From Streptomyces albofaciens JCM 4342 (lineage in GTDB: Bacteria; Actinomycetota; Actinomycetes; Streptomycetales; Streptomycetaceae), in the NCBI RefSeq assembly GCF_008634025.1, contig NZ_PDCM01000002.1, positions 4,009,501 to 4,073,500 of the forward strand: 64,000 nucleotides of DNA, in the 5' to 3' direction. Within the stretch, counting starts at the first letter, position 1. Each line of letters opens with the position of its first letter. Below are positions 7,745-17,612 of the stretch, in pieces. The notes under the pieces were generated by a model. The model had not been told where the DNA came from, did not search any database, and was given only the letters and a program-made list of their open reading frames with translations. Made by a program: the position numbers and the translations under genes.

Positions 7745-8479
7745 CTAGGCCACCGCCTTCTTCGCCCGGCCCGCGGCCCGCCGCTCGCGCCGCGCCCGGG
7801 AGCGCGCCCGCGCCTGCGCCCGGGTCCACGGCGTCAGCAGCCGCTGGAGGCCGAGGAGGAGCACGTCGGCGATCACCGCGAGCAGCACGCACAGCACCGA
7901 GGCCGTCAGCACCTCCGCCTTGAAGAAGCCCTCCATGCCGCTGGATATGAGGTTCCCGAGGCCGCCGTAGCCCACCACGGCGCCGATCGTCGTCATCGCC
8001 ACCGTCGAGACCGTCGCGATGCGCAGCCCGGCCGTCAACGCGGGCAGCGCCAGCGGGAGTTCGACGCCGAACAGCAGCCTCACCGGGCCGTACCCCATGC
8101 CGCGGGCGGCCTCGCGCACCTCCTGCGGCACGGACTCCAGCCCGGCCAGGATGTTGCGCACGAGGAGCGTCAGGGAGTACAGCACGAGGCCCGTGACGAC
8201 CACGGCCGCCGAGACGCCGAAGACCGGGGTCAGCAGGGCGAACATGGCCAGCGAAGGGACCGTGTACAAAATCGTCGTCAGCCCGAGGACCGGGCCCGCG
8301 GCGGTCCGCCAGCGGCGGGCCACCAGCGCCAGCGGGAAGGCGATCAGCAGCCCGAGGACGACGGACACCAGGGTGATGCCCACATGCTGGACGGTCGCGT
8401 CGATCAACTCCTGGCTGCGCGTCCGGACATACTCACCGCAGATCCAGTCGTTCGCTTCCAGGCAGCTCTGCGCACCCAC
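7745..8479 (-). CDS. Osmoprotectant ABC transporter permease (ProW/OpuB type)
   Basis: A 244-residue permease, first gene of the minus-strand operon. It has about six hydrophobic segments and the EAA-type loop 'EAARGMGYGPVRLLFGVELP' (about 122-141). The GTG start at 8479 is preceded by GGGAGG. The C-terminus is strongly basic ('RARSRARRERRAAGRAKK'). It is paralogous to the next gene, the usual two-permease layout of OpuC/Osm transporters. The 198-bp gap to the divergent ATPase must contain both promoters; I see no clear operator there. Confidence 0.9.
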   Translation of the reverse strand: MGAQSCLEANDWICGEYVRTRSQELIDATVQHVGITLVSVVLGLLIAFPLALVARRWRTAAGPVLGLTTILYTVPSLAMFALLTPVFGVSAAVVVTGLVLYSLTLLVRNILAGLESVPQEVREAARGMGYGPVRLLFGVELPLALPALTAGLRIATVSTVAMTTIGAVVGYGGLGNLISSGMEGFFKAEVLTASVLCVLLAVIADVLLLGLQRLLTPWTRAQARARSRARRERRAAGRAKKAVA

Positions 8480-8677
8480 CCGCGGTCACCTCCCCCGACC
8501 TGTCGCTCACATTTCCGGTGACTGTCTGCGACCCTATCCCCCACCACTGACAATCCGACCGGCCCGCCATCCAGTCGTAACAAGACGCCTGCGACGGAAC
8601 GGATTCCGCGGGTATCAGCCGGGGAGCGCTCCGTGCGCCTGCCCGGCCGGCGACCGTTCACACTGGGGGACCCCACC

Positions 8678-9865
<1,188 letters not shown>

Positions 9866-9946
9866 TCGCACGGACGGCGCGCGGCCGGAGGCGGGTGTGG
9901 GGGCGGGGCGGGCGGGAGCGCCGTACGGGACCGTACGGCCACCGGC

Positions 9947-10438
9947 CTACGCCGGGCTCGCGCCCCCCGCGCCCGTCTCGTCGTCGTCCTCCGGAAGCTT
10001 GCACACCCGCTCCAGGAAGATCGCGGCGGCCACCACCGCCACTCCCGCCAGGACCGAGAAGCCGGCGTGGACGGCCTGGTCCCGGCGCGGGTCCTCGTCC
10101 ATGCTCGTGGTCAGCAGGAAGACGCCGACGCCGCCGTACAGACCGGCCACCAGGGACGCCACCAGGGCGCTCGCCTGGCCGAAGACGACGGCGCGGGCGG
10201 CGACCAGCGGGTCGACGCCCTTGGCGCCGGGCTCACGGGCGCGCTGGGCGTTCAGCCGGGAGCGCAGGGACAGGGCGGTGGCGGCCAGGACGGCGGCGAT
10301 CAGGGCCAGCACGATGGGGGCCGCCAGCGGCACGCTGGGGAGCGTGCCGAGGGCGTCCCACAGCCGGGCGCCGGCCCACGCCAGCACCCCGGCCGCCAGG
10401 AACAGCCCGACCAGCACCTTGATGTGTAGCTGCTTCAC
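9947..10438 (-). CDS. DUF3180 family membrane protein
   Basis: A 163-residue protein with four membrane helices, a typical DUF3180 member found beside folate genes in Streptomyces. The start chosen is the GTG at 10436-10438, giving 'MKQLHIKVLVGLFL', because family members begin with such a short basic segment; the longer frame has no better ribosome site. It is the last gene of the minus-strand folB-folK cluster, 114 bp after folK. Function is unknown; the acidic tail 'PEDDDETG' lies after the last helix. Confidence 0.8.
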   Translation of the reverse strand: MKQLHIKVLVGLFLAAGVLAWAGARLWDALGTLPSVPLAAPIVLALIAAVLAATALSLRSRLNAQRAREPGAKGVDPLVAARAVVFGQASALVASLVAGLYGGVGVFLLTTSMDEDPRRDQAVHAGFSVLAGVAVVAAAIFLERVCKLPEDDDETGAGGASPA

Positions 10439-10552
10439 CGAGCGCTCGCCCCTCGTGCCTTCGTTCTCGTACGTGTGCCGGAGTCTTAACGACCACCCCG
10501 GCGGTCCCGGTTCCTGGACGGCGGCCACCGCGGCGGCCGCACCGCCGGGACC

Positions 10553-11146
10553 CTACTCCGGCAGCCGCAGTTCCAGGTCCGCCCGCGGCGTCACGCCCTC
10601 GCGGCCGACCGCCGAGAGCAGCTCCGCCACCGCGCCGCGGCCCGGGACCTCCGCCTCCGGGTCGATGTCGTGCCACGGCACCAGCACGAAGGCGCGCTCG
10701 TGGGCGCGCGGGTGCGGCAGGGTGAGCAGCGGGTCCTCGGAGACCACGTCCTGGTACGCGAGGATGTCCACGTCGATCGTGCGCGGGCCCCAGCGCTCGT
10801 CGCGGACGCGCTCGAAGGCCTCCTCGATGGCGTGGCCGCGCTCCAGCAGCGAGGTGGGCGGCAGCGTCGTCTTGATGAGCACCACCGCGTTGAAGTACGT
10901 GGGCTGGGAGCCGGGGTCGACGCCCCACGGCTCGGTCTCGTAGACCGGCGAGACGGCCTTGACCCGCACGCCCGGGGTGTCCTCCAGGGCGTCGATGGCG
11001 CCCTGGAGGGTCTCCAGGCGGTTGCCGAGGTTGCTGCCGAGGGAGATCACGGCGCGCTTGGGGTTGGAGAGGGTCACGTCCGCCGCGTCCACCCGCTCCA
11101 CCACGGACGTGGGCACCGGCTGTACGGTCGGGTCACTGCTGGTCAT
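10553..11146 (-). CDS. folK: 2-amino-4-hydroxy-6-hydroxymethyldihydropteridine pyrophosphokinase (HPPK)
   Basis: A 197-residue enzyme that transfers pyrophosphate from ATP to hydroxymethyl-dihydropterin, the step just before FolP in folate synthesis. Seen are 'ISLGSNLGNR' (residues 34-43), 'SPVYETEPWG' (about 66-75), and the metal-binding 'WGPRTIDVDIL' plus 'LPHPRAHERAFVL' blocks. About 30 extra residues precede the core. Its ATG overlaps the folB stop (ATGA), so the two are probably translationally coupled. Confidence 0.96.
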   Translation of the reverse strand: MTSSDPTVQPVPTSVVERVDAADVTLSNPKRAVISLGSNLGNRLETLQGAIDALEDTPGVRVKAVSPVYETEPWGVDPGSQPTYFNAVVLIKTTLPPTSLLERGHAIEEAFERVRDERWGPRTIDVDILAYQDVVSEDPLLTLPHPRAHERAFVLVPWHDIDPEAEVPGRGAVAELLSAVGREGVTPRADLELRLPE

Positions 11147-11502
11147 ACTCGGCTCCGGGTGATGGTGATGGTCACGTCGTCAAAGGGGACGGTGATCGGG
11201 GCGTCCGGCTTGTGGACGACCACCTCCACCTCCTGCACCCCCTCGTGCTTGAGGCACTGCCCGGCGATGCGCTCCGCGAGCGTCTCGATGAGGTCGACCG
11301 GCTCGCCCTCGACGACGGCCACGACCTCCTCCGCCACGACGCCGTAATGCACGGTCTTCGCGAGGTCGTCGGCCGCCGCCGCCGGGCGGGTGTCCAGGCC
11401 CAGCACCAGGTCCACGATGAAGGTCTGGCCCTCCTCGCGTTCCCGGGGGAAGACCCCGTGGTGCCCTCTGGCCTTCAGCCCACGCAGCGCGACACGATCC
11501 AC
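11143..11502 (-). CDS. folB: Dihydroneopterin aldolase
   Basis: A 119-residue enzyme converting dihydroneopterin to hydroxymethyl-dihydropterin and glycolaldehyde. It begins 'MDRVALRGLKARGHHGVF'; the helix 'LIETLAERIAG' with its Glu and the 'VHKPDAPI' strand are typical of the family. I chose the GTG at 11500-11502, which gives the usual length and has GGGAG about ten bases upstream; another GTG at 11513 would add four residues but overlaps that site. It overlaps folK by four bases. Confidence 0.93.
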   Translation of the reverse strand: MDRVALRGLKARGHHGVFPREREEGQTFIVDLVLGLDTRPAAAADDLAKTVHYGVVAEEVVAVVEGEPVDLIETLAERIAGQCLKHEGVQEVEVVVHKPDAPITVPFDDVTITITRSRV

Positions 11503-11919
11503 GCGAATCACACTCCCACTGGTCCCATTGGCACCTCTGGTACCACTGATCGTCGGAATTCCGGGCGGGGGTCCAGGACTCCTCCGGCACGCCGCCCTGT
11601 CATCGAATCTACCTGCGAGCACCGGCAGTGCTTGCCCACGGGGCCATGGACAAGCCCCCTGCCGCTGCCGGGCGGCGGTGCCGAGGCGGTCGAGCGGGCG
11701 TCCGCGCGGCCACTACCCGGGCCGTCGCGCTTCCACCCCTACCCTTGCAGCACTTGGCTCGAACGGGTGCGCAGAAGTCGACCTTGCTGACGCTTCCCGC
11801 TGACGGCCCCGGCCGCCGTCCCCCCTGGTCCGGACCTGTCGGCGGCTGTGGCGGCACCACCGTACGACCACACAGCGACCGCGAAACTCCCCGAAGACTT
11901 CACGCGGCTTTCACGTCGG
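11503..11919. other. 417-bp intergenic stretch, no feature recognised
   Basis: Between the folB start and the stop of the NTF2-like gene I see no convincing gene, long hairpin or repeat. It probably holds the folB-folK promoter and the end of the upstream transcript. Short open frames here lack ribosome sites and recognisable content. Confidence 0.6.
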
Positions 11920-12414
11920 TCAGCCGCCGCCCACGCCTCCGACGCCCGGCCCGTCGCCGTCGCCGGCCTCCCCCGCTTCCCCGTCCTCATCGTCGTCCCG
12001 GTCCGCCAGGACGGGCGAGCCGTGGTGCGACCAGACCCGCCAGCCCTCTTCCGTACGCCGGAATACATTGGTCGCCACGACCAGCTGGCCGATCAGCGGC
12101 CCGACCGAGCCGTCCTCCTCCGCCGGCCCGCCGCTGAGGATGTTCTCGGTGCAGGTGACCAGCGCGGTGTCGCCCAGGACGTCGATCTCCACGTCCGTCA
12201 GGAAGAACTGGATGTACTCGGTGTTCGCCATGATCAGGGCGTACGAGCGCAGCACCTCGCCGCGCCCGCGCAGCACCGGCCAGCCCGGGTGCACCACGCT
12301 CACCTGGCCGTCCATCCACATCTCGGACATGGCCGCGTGATCTCCGCGCTCCATGGCCTCGTACAGGTCGGTGTTCGCCTGCTCGACCAGCTCGATGTCC
12401 GTACGTGGACTCAC
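11920..12414 (-). CDS. NTF2-like (SnoaL/DUF4440-type) protein
   Basis: A 164-residue protein of the nuclear transport factor 2 fold: helix 'IELVEQANTDLYEAMERGDHAAM', then 'WMDGQVSVVHPGWPVLRGRGEV' and the strands ending 'WRVWSHHGSPV'. Proteins of this type sit in folate clusters of Streptomyces, but a role is not established. The C-terminus is an acidic and glycine-rich tail. The GTG start overlaps the folP stop (GTGA), so it is co-translated with folP. Confidence 0.85.
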   Translation of the reverse strand: MSPRTDIELVEQANTDLYEAMERGDHAAMSEMWMDGQVSVVHPGWPVLRGRGEVLRSYALIMANTEYIQFFLTDVEIDVLGDTALVTCTENILSGGPAEEDGSVGPLIGQLVVATNVFRRTEEGWRVWSHHGSPVLADRDDDEDGEAGEAGDGDGPGVGGVGGG

Positions 12415-13331
12415 ACCGCTCCCGTCGCGTCCGCCGCACCCGCGGCGCCCGTCACACTCGTTCCGCCCGTCTCCTGCGCCGCGCCCTCCACGGCGCGGGC
12501 AACCCGTACCGCGTCCGCGCTCGCCCGTACCTCATGCACCCGCACCGCCCAGGCTCCCTCCCGCGCGACCATCGCCGAGACCGCGGCCGTCGCCGCGTCC
12601 CGCTCCCGGGCCGGCGGCGGGGCGGCGTGCGCGTCCCCTGCCAGCACCCTGCCCAGGAAACGTTTGCGCGAAGCGGCCACCAGCAGCGGACGGCCCAGCT
12701 CCCGCAGCCGGGCCAGGTGCGCGACCAGCGCGAGGTCGTGCGCGGCCTCCTTGGCGAAGCCCAGCCCGGGGTCGATCACGATCCGCCCGGGGTCGATGCC
12801 GCCGGCCACCGCCCGGTCCAGGCTCTGCCGCAGCTCGTCGACGACCTCGGAGACCACGTCCCCGTAGACGGCCCGGTTGTTCATGTCGATGGACCGGCCG
12901 CGCCAGTGCATGACCACGAACGGCACCCCGGCCGCGGCCACCACCGGGACCATCGCCGGGTCGGCCGCGCCCGCGCTCACGTCGTTGACCAGCCGGGCAC
13001 CGGCCGCGACGGCCCGCTCGGCCACCGAGGCCCGCATGGTGTCCACCGAGACCGTGACCCCGGCGGCACACAGCTCCCGTACGACCGGCACGACCCGGCG
13101 CAGCTCCTCGGCCTCGTCCACCCGGGCGGCGCCCGGCCGCGTCGACTCGCCGCCCACGTCCACCAGGTCCGCGCCCTGCGCGACGAGGTCGAGGCCGTGC
13201 TTGACGGCCAGCTCGGTGTCGAACCACTGCCCGCCGTCGGAGAACGAGTCGGGCGTCACGTTCACCACGCCCATCACCGCGCAGCGGTCCCAGTCCGGAA
13301 GTCCGGCCACCCGGCCGCGCAAGGTACTCAT
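12411..13331 (-). CDS. folP: Dihydropteroate synthase
   Basis: A 306-residue enzyme joining hydroxymethyl-dihydropterin pyrophosphate to p-aminobenzoate, the target of sulfonamides. Motifs seen: 'MGVVNVTPDSFSDGG' (about 20-34), 'DVGGESTRPGA' (58-68), 'LVNDVSAG', 'DPGLGFAK' and the C-terminal 'VRVHEVRAS'. The last 30 residues are low-complexity Ala/Gly/Thr. It is followed with overlap by the NTF2-like gene and preceded by the lysyltransferase-like gene after 69 bp. Confidence 0.97.
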   Translation of the reverse strand: MSTLRGRVAGLPDWDRCAVMGVVNVTPDSFSDGGQWFDTELAVKHGLDLVAQGADLVDVGGESTRPGAARVDEAEELRRVVPVVRELCAAGVTVSVDTMRASVAERAVAAGARLVNDVSAGAADPAMVPVVAAAGVPFVVMHWRGRSIDMNNRAVYGDVVSEVVDELRQSLDRAVAGGIDPGRIVIDPGLGFAKEAAHDLALVAHLARLRELGRPLLVAASRKRFLGRVLAGDAHAAPPPARERDAATAAVSAMVAREGAWAVRVHEVRASADAVRVARAVEGAAQETGGTSVTGAAGAADATGAV

Positions 13332-13400
13332 GGCTCCAGCCTAGGCGGGTGCGGTACGGAGCCGCCCACCCCGGTCAGGGGCGGGCGGCGTACCCGGTCC

Positions 13401-15245
13401 CTACGCGGCGGTCCCGACCACGTCCGCGGTGATGGGCTCGTCCTTGTGCGCGCACGGCCGCGGCTCGGCGGGCGTCCTGCGGCGCAGCGCCCGGGGCAGC
13501 CCCAGTTCCAGGTAGCCCTCGGCCTGAAGCGCGGCCAGACCGATGCGCGGGATGTCCCGGCTGTTGCGGAAGACCACGAAACGCGGTTCCCAGCGGGGCT
13601 GGAACTTGTCGTTGAACTTGTAGAGCGACTCGATCTGGTACCAGCGGGACAGGAAGATCAGCATGCCGCGCCAGATCCGGATGACCGGGCCCGCGCCCAG
13701 CTTCTCGCCGCGCTCCAGGGAGGAGCGGAAGACCGCGAAGTTCAGCGACACCTGCTTGATCTTGAGGTCGGGGGCCGCCTGGAGGGCGGCGACGATCAGC
13801 AGCTCGTTCATGCCGGGGTCGGCGGAGCGGTCACGGCGCATCAGCTCCAGCGAGATGCCGTCCCTGCCCCACGGCACGTAGTGCTGCATCGCCTTCAGGT
13901 CGCCGAACGGGCCGGGCTGCTCGCCCTCGGCGGGCGCCAGGTGGGCGGTGGCGATCACCGCGTCCCCGTCCTTCTCGGCGTCGATGCGGCCCAGCGCCAT
14001 GGAGAAGCCGCGCTCGGTGTCGGTGTCGCGCCAGGCGTCGGCGGCCTTCTGGATACGGGCCAGCTCCTCGGGCTCCAGGTCGCGCACCCGCCGCACCCGG
14101 GTCTCGTAGCCGTTGCGCTCGATGCGCTTGACCATCTGGCGCACGTTGCGCATCGAGCGGCCCGTGAGGGTGAAGTCCGCCACGTCCACGATCGCCTCGT
14201 CGCCCAGCTCCAGCGCGTCCATGCCGGTCTCGCGGGTCCAGACCTGGCCGCCGGTCTCGCTGCAACCGGTGACGGCCGGTGTCCAGGAGTGCGCCCGCGC
14301 CTCCTCCATGAAGCGCTCGATGGCGCCCGGCCACGCCTCCACGTCACCGATCGGGTCGCCGCTGGCGAGCATCACGCCGGATATGACCCGGTAGCAGACC
14401 GCGGCCTTGCCGGTCGGCGAGAAGACCACGCCCTTGTCGCGGCGGAGCGCGAAGTAGCCGAGGGAGTCCCGCCCGCCGTGCTTGGCCAGCAGCTCGCGCA
14501 GCCGCTCCTCGTCCTCCTCGGTGAGCCGGGCGGCCGGGTGCTCGGGGCGGAAGGCCAGGTAGGCGGTGGTGGCGACGGTCAGCAGGCCGAGGGCGCCGAG
14601 GGAGTAGCCGACGGTGTAGTCGACGTTGTTCACGTACCGGACGGGGCCCTCGAAGCCGAACAGGCCCCACAGGACGTGCTTGATCCGCTCCCACACCGAC
14701 GGATCGCCGACGATCTTGTGCGGGTGGGAGTTCACGATCACCAGGCCGAGGCCGAAGCTGATCCCTCCGAGGGCGACGAAGTTCAGCAGGGCCTTCACCC
14801 GGCTGCGCGGGTCCGGCAGCGCCTCGAAGGCGCGGCGGTGCCACACCAGGAAGGCCAGCAAGGCCAGCGAGAAGGCCGCGCCGAGGATGGAGTGCCGGTA
14901 GACGAGCTGGGCCGCGATGCCCACCGGGAGCAGCGAGACGGCCGCCACCCAGGCGCGGCGCTTACGCCGTTTGAGCCCGTGGGCGAGCATCAGGAGCAGG
15001 ATGCCGACGACTATGGAGGAAGCCGCGGCCAGGGCGCTCACGGCGCCCGGCAGGACCTCCGCCAGCGCATGCAGCCGGCTGTGCCGGAACCGGGGGAACA
15101 GCCCGGCCGCCAGATTCAGCAGCCCGACGACCGCTCCGGCGGTCCCCACCAAGGGCGGGACCTTTTCCGGGCGGGGGCCGCGCAGCCAGCGTGGCGGACG
15201 CCACGCAACCGTCCCGGACTTTTCGCCATCTAGCCTGTCAGACAT
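13401..15245 (-). CDS. MprF-like phosphatidylglycerol lysyltransferase (DUF2156) membrane protein
   Basis: A 614-residue protein: an N-terminal half with about six membrane helices (roughly 30-240), then a soluble DUF2156 domain (about 265-580) of the type that transfers an aminoacyl group from tRNA to phosphatidylglycerol. Landmarks are 'DSLGYFALRRDKGVVF', 'VCYRVISGVMLASGDPIGD' and 'LSRWYQIESLYKFNDKFQPRW'. Unlike mycobacterial LysX it has no fused lysyl-tRNA synthetase, so it would depend on cellular Lys-tRNA. The ATG at 15245 follows GGGAAAG. It is divergent from the esterase gene, and folP lies downstream. Family is firm; the transferred amino acid is not shown. Confidence 0.88.
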   Translation of the reverse strand: MSDRLDGEKSGTVAWRPPRWLRGPRPEKVPPLVGTAGAVVGLLNLAAGLFPRFRHSRLHALAEVLPGAVSALAAASSIVVGILLLMLAHGLKRRKRRAWVAAVSLLPVGIAAQLVYRHSILGAAFSLALLAFLVWHRRAFEALPDPRSRVKALLNFVALGGISFGLGLVIVNSHPHKIVGDPSVWERIKHVLWGLFGFEGPVRYVNNVDYTVGYSLGALGLLTVATTAYLAFRPEHPAARLTEEDEERLRELLAKHGGRDSLGYFALRRDKGVVFSPTGKAAVCYRVISGVMLASGDPIGDVEAWPGAIERFMEEARAHSWTPAVTGCSETGGQVWTRETGMDALELGDEAIVDVADFTLTGRSMRNVRQMVKRIERNGYETRVRRVRDLEPEELARIQKAADAWRDTDTERGFSMALGRIDAEKDGDAVIATAHLAPAEGEQPGPFGDLKAMQHYVPWGRDGISLELMRRDRSADPGMNELLIVAALQAAPDLKIKQVSLNFAVFRSSLERGEKLGAGPVIRIWRGMLIFLSRWYQIESLYKFNDKFQPRWEPRFVVFRNSRDIPRIGLAALQAEGYLELGLPRALRRRTPAEPRPCAHKDEPITADVVGTAA

Positions 15246-15385
15246 TACTTTCCCGTCGCCCCGGTCGAGAGAACGTGCGAGTGTTAGTCGCAGCATCTGG
15301 ACTTTTGCGCCCTGTATGACGGCGTTTCAGGGCCCGGGGTTCCACCTGCGGCCGTGTCGACCGGCCGCCCGGAAGAAAGCGCCAC

Positions 15386-16501
15386 ATGGGTCTCACCAGC
15401 AAAAAAGTGCTGCTCCTGGCCGTCCTTTTCGCGGTAGCACTCTTTGTCCTCACCATCTGGCTGTGGCCTCGCCTGTCCAAGCGCAACTGGCGCGCGGTCC
15501 TCGGCCGCATCGGCCTGCTGCTCGCGACCCAGTTGTCGATCTTCGCGTCGATCGGCCTTTTCGCGAACAATTCGTTCGGTTTCTACGCATCCTGGGCGGA
15601 CCTGTTCGGCAAGGAACAGGAGCCGGGGGTGGTGACCAATTACGAGACCGGCCCGAACGGCACCAAGCTGAAGATGCTGGGCAGCGAGCACGTGGGCGTG
15701 CCCGGCGGCTCCAAGCCGCACGTCGGCGGCCGGATAGACAAGGTCCTGCTCAAGGGCGAGAAATCCAAGATCAACAGCCCGGCGTTCGTGTATCTGCCGC
15801 CGCAGTACTTCCAGACCAAGTACGCGAAGAAGCGCTTCCCGGCGTCCGTGGTGCTGACCGGCTACCCGGGCACCGCGCAGGCCCTCTACAAGAAGCTGCA
15901 CTTCCCGCAGACCCAGCACGACCTGGTCCGCAAGAACAAGATGCAGCCGACGATACTGGTCATGATGCGCCCGACCGTGGCGCCGCCGCGGGACACCGAG
16001 TGCGTGGACATCCCGAACGGTCCGCAGACCGAGACGTTCTTCACCCATGACGTACGCCACGACATAGCCAGCCACTACCGGGTGGGCACCGACGCCAGGA
16101 ACTGGGGCGTCATAGGGGACTCCACGGGCGGCTACTGCGCCCTGAAGATGCCGATGCGCTACCCGCAGGCGTTCTCCACCGGTGTGGCCCTCTCCGGCGC
16201 GTACAAGGCCCCGCTGGACGCCACGACCGGCGCGCTGTTCGGCGGCGACAAGCAGCTGGAGCGGGAGAACGACCTCATGTGGCGGCAGAAAAACCTTCCT
16301 GCACCGCCGGTGAACCTCCTCGTGACCTCCAGCAAGCAGGGCGAGGAGAACTACAAGGACACGCTGAAGTTCATCCAGCAGACCAAGTCCCCGAGCCGGA
16401 TCGCGTCGATCATCCTCGACAGCGGCGGCCACAACTTCAACACCTGGCGGCGTGAGATACCGGCCGCCTTGGAGTGGATGGGCGGCCACCTCAAGGCGTA
16501 G
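15386..16501 (+). CDS. Membrane-anchored esterase, antigen 85/esterase D-like alpha/beta hydrolase
   Basis: A 371-residue protein with two N-terminal membrane segments (about 7-28 and 40-60) and an external alpha/beta hydrolase domain. The nucleophile is Ser246 in 'GDSTGGY' and the likely catalytic His is 349 in 'DSGGHN'; 'PAFVYLPPQYF' and 'FPASVVLTGYPG' are core strands. The family includes mycolyltransferases and S-formylglutathione hydrolase-like esterases; streptomycetes make no mycolates, so the substrate is open. Its divergence from a lipid-modifying MprF-like gene hints at a cell-envelope role. A strong terminator follows at 16532. Confidence 0.88.
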   Translation: MGLTSKKVLLLAVLFAVALFVLTIWLWPRLSKRNWRAVLGRIGLLLATQLSIFASIGLFANNSFGFYASWADLFGKEQEPGVVTNYETGPNGTKLKMLGSEHVGVPGGSKPHVGGRIDKVLLKGEKSKINSPAFVYLPPQYFQTKYAKKRFPASVVLTGYPGTAQALYKKLHFPQTQHDLVRKNKMQPTILVMMRPTVAPPRDTECVDIPNGPQTETFFTHDVRHDIASHYRVGTDARNWGVIGDSTGGYCALKMPMRYPQAFSTGVALSGAYKAPLDATTGALFGGDKQLERENDLMWRQKNLPAPPVNLLVTSSKQGEENYKDTLKFIQQTKSPSRIASIILDSGGHNFNTWRREIPAALEWMGGHLKA

Positions 16502-16531
16502 CGGACACCGCCCCGGGGGCGGCGTGACGGA

Positions 16532-16572
16532 CGAGGGCGGGGCCCGGTGGATTCCACCGGGCCCCGCCCTCG
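16532..16572. terminator. Strong hairpin terminator after the esterase gene
   Basis: A perfect 19-bp stem closes a three-base loop (ATT at 16551-16553), starting 31 bases after the esterase stop. There is no U-run, but actinomycete terminators often lack one. Confidence 0.8.
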
Positions 16573-16643
16573 CTCGTGACACGGGCAGCTCGCCGACGGG
16601 CATCAGCGGGCCGGTGTCGACAGGCGCCGACGGGCCGGCATGG

Positions 16644-16787
16644 GGCGCACCGGCCGCGTACCGGCTTCAGCGGACCGGTGAGGCGCACCGGCCGCGTACC
16701 GGCTCAGCGGACCGGTGAGGCACACCGGCCACGTACCGGCTCAGCGGGCCGGCGAGGCGCACCGGCCGCGTACCGGCTCAGCGGGCC
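16644..16787. repeat. Four 37-bp tandem repeats ending in folE
   Basis: Three full copies of a 37-38-bp unit with the core GGCGCACCGGCCGCGTACCG lie head to tail (16644-16681, 16682-16718, 16719-16755), and a fourth partial copy (16756-16787) runs into folE. That last copy contains the folE stop codon, so the final residues of FolE come from repeat sequence. The array fills the space between the esterase terminator and folE. Confidence 0.85.
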
Positions 16788-17383
16788 AGTATCAGGCTCA
16801 TCGCCTCGGCGCGGGTCGTGGAGTCCCGCAGTTGGCCGCGTACGGCCGAGGTGGTCGTCTTGGCGCCCGGCTTGCGGATGCCGCGCACCGACATGCACAT
16901 GTGCTCGGCCTCGACCACCACGATGGCGCCGCGGGCCTCCAGGATGCGCATCAGGGAGTCCGCGATCTGCGTGGTGAGGCGTTCCTGCACCTGCGGGCGG
17001 CGGGCGAAGACCTCGACCAGCCGGGCCAGCTTGGACAGTCCGGTGATCTTGCCGCTCTCGGCCGGGATGTAGCCGACGTGCGCGACGCCGTGGAAGGGCA
17101 GCAGGTGGTGCTCGCACAGCGAGACGATCTCGATGTCCTTGACCAGCACCATCTCGTCGTGGCCCAGGTCGAAGGTGGTCGTCAGGACGTCCTCGGGCTC
17201 CTGGCGCAGTCCGGCCAGGATCTCCTTGTACGCCCGGGCGACCCGTGCCGGCGTCTCCAGCAGGCCCTCGCGGTCCGGGTCCTCGCCGACGGCGATCAGC
17301 AGCTCACGTACGGCGTTCTCGGCGCGCTTCTCGTCGAACTCGCCGATCGTGCCGTCGCCGTCCAGCGTCACCGGATCGGTCAT
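16778..17383 (-). CDS. folE: GTP cyclohydrolase I
   Basis: A 201-residue enzyme making dihydroneopterin triphosphate from GTP, the first step of folate synthesis. Zinc ligands are visible: Cys and His in '[10 protein letters not shown]' (about 88-97) and the second Cys in '[10 protein letters not shown]' (about 159-168). '[23 protein letters not shown]' is the family signature. The gene lies after ftsH on the same strand but is separated from it by the terminator at 17526, so it needs its own promoter. Its 3' end lies in a 37-bp repeat array. Confidence 0.97.
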   Translation of the reverse strand: MTDPVTLDGDGTIGEFDEKRAENAVRELLIAVGEDPDREGLLETPARVARAYKEILAGLRQEPEDVLTTTFDLGHDEMVLVKDIEIVSLCEHHLLPFHGVAHVGYIPAESGKITGLSKLARLVEVFARRPQVQERLTTQIADSLMRILEARGAIVVVEAEHMCMSVRGIRKPGAKTTTSAVRGQLRDSTTRAEAMSLILAR

Positions 17384-17525
17384 CTCGTGCCTCGTTCCTG
17401 TTGCGCCCGCTCCTCAGGCGGAGTACCACGTGCCCAGGCTAGAACCCGTGGGGCGCGGCTTTCATTCCGGGGCCGGTGTGAGCCTCACGACATACCGGGC
17501 ATATCGTCCGGACGGCAAAGAAAAA

Positions 17526-17561
17526 ACCGGGTCCGTACGGAATGTTCCGTACGGACCCGGT
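17526..17561 (-). terminator. Rho-independent terminator of ftsH
   Basis: A perfect inverted repeat of 15-16 bp with a four-base loop is followed, when read on the minus strand, by a run of six T. It lies 50 bases after the ftsH stop. Confidence 0.9.
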
Positions 17562-17612
17562 CTGCTGCCGGGCGGGCCCGGCCAGTGCCTTGTCAGCGCC
17601 GCTCGGAAGCGG

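Noticed and set aside
6485..8521. A 678-codon open frame opposite the two betaine permeases
   Set aside because: Antisense to well-supported ABC permeases; Arg/His/Gln-rich with no domain.
12405..15233. A 942-codon open frame on the + strand opposite folP and the lysyltransferase-like gene
   Set aside because: It is the antisense shadow of genes with clear family motifs; its composition is Arg/Gly/Val-rich with no recognisable domain. Long antisense frames are common at this GC content.
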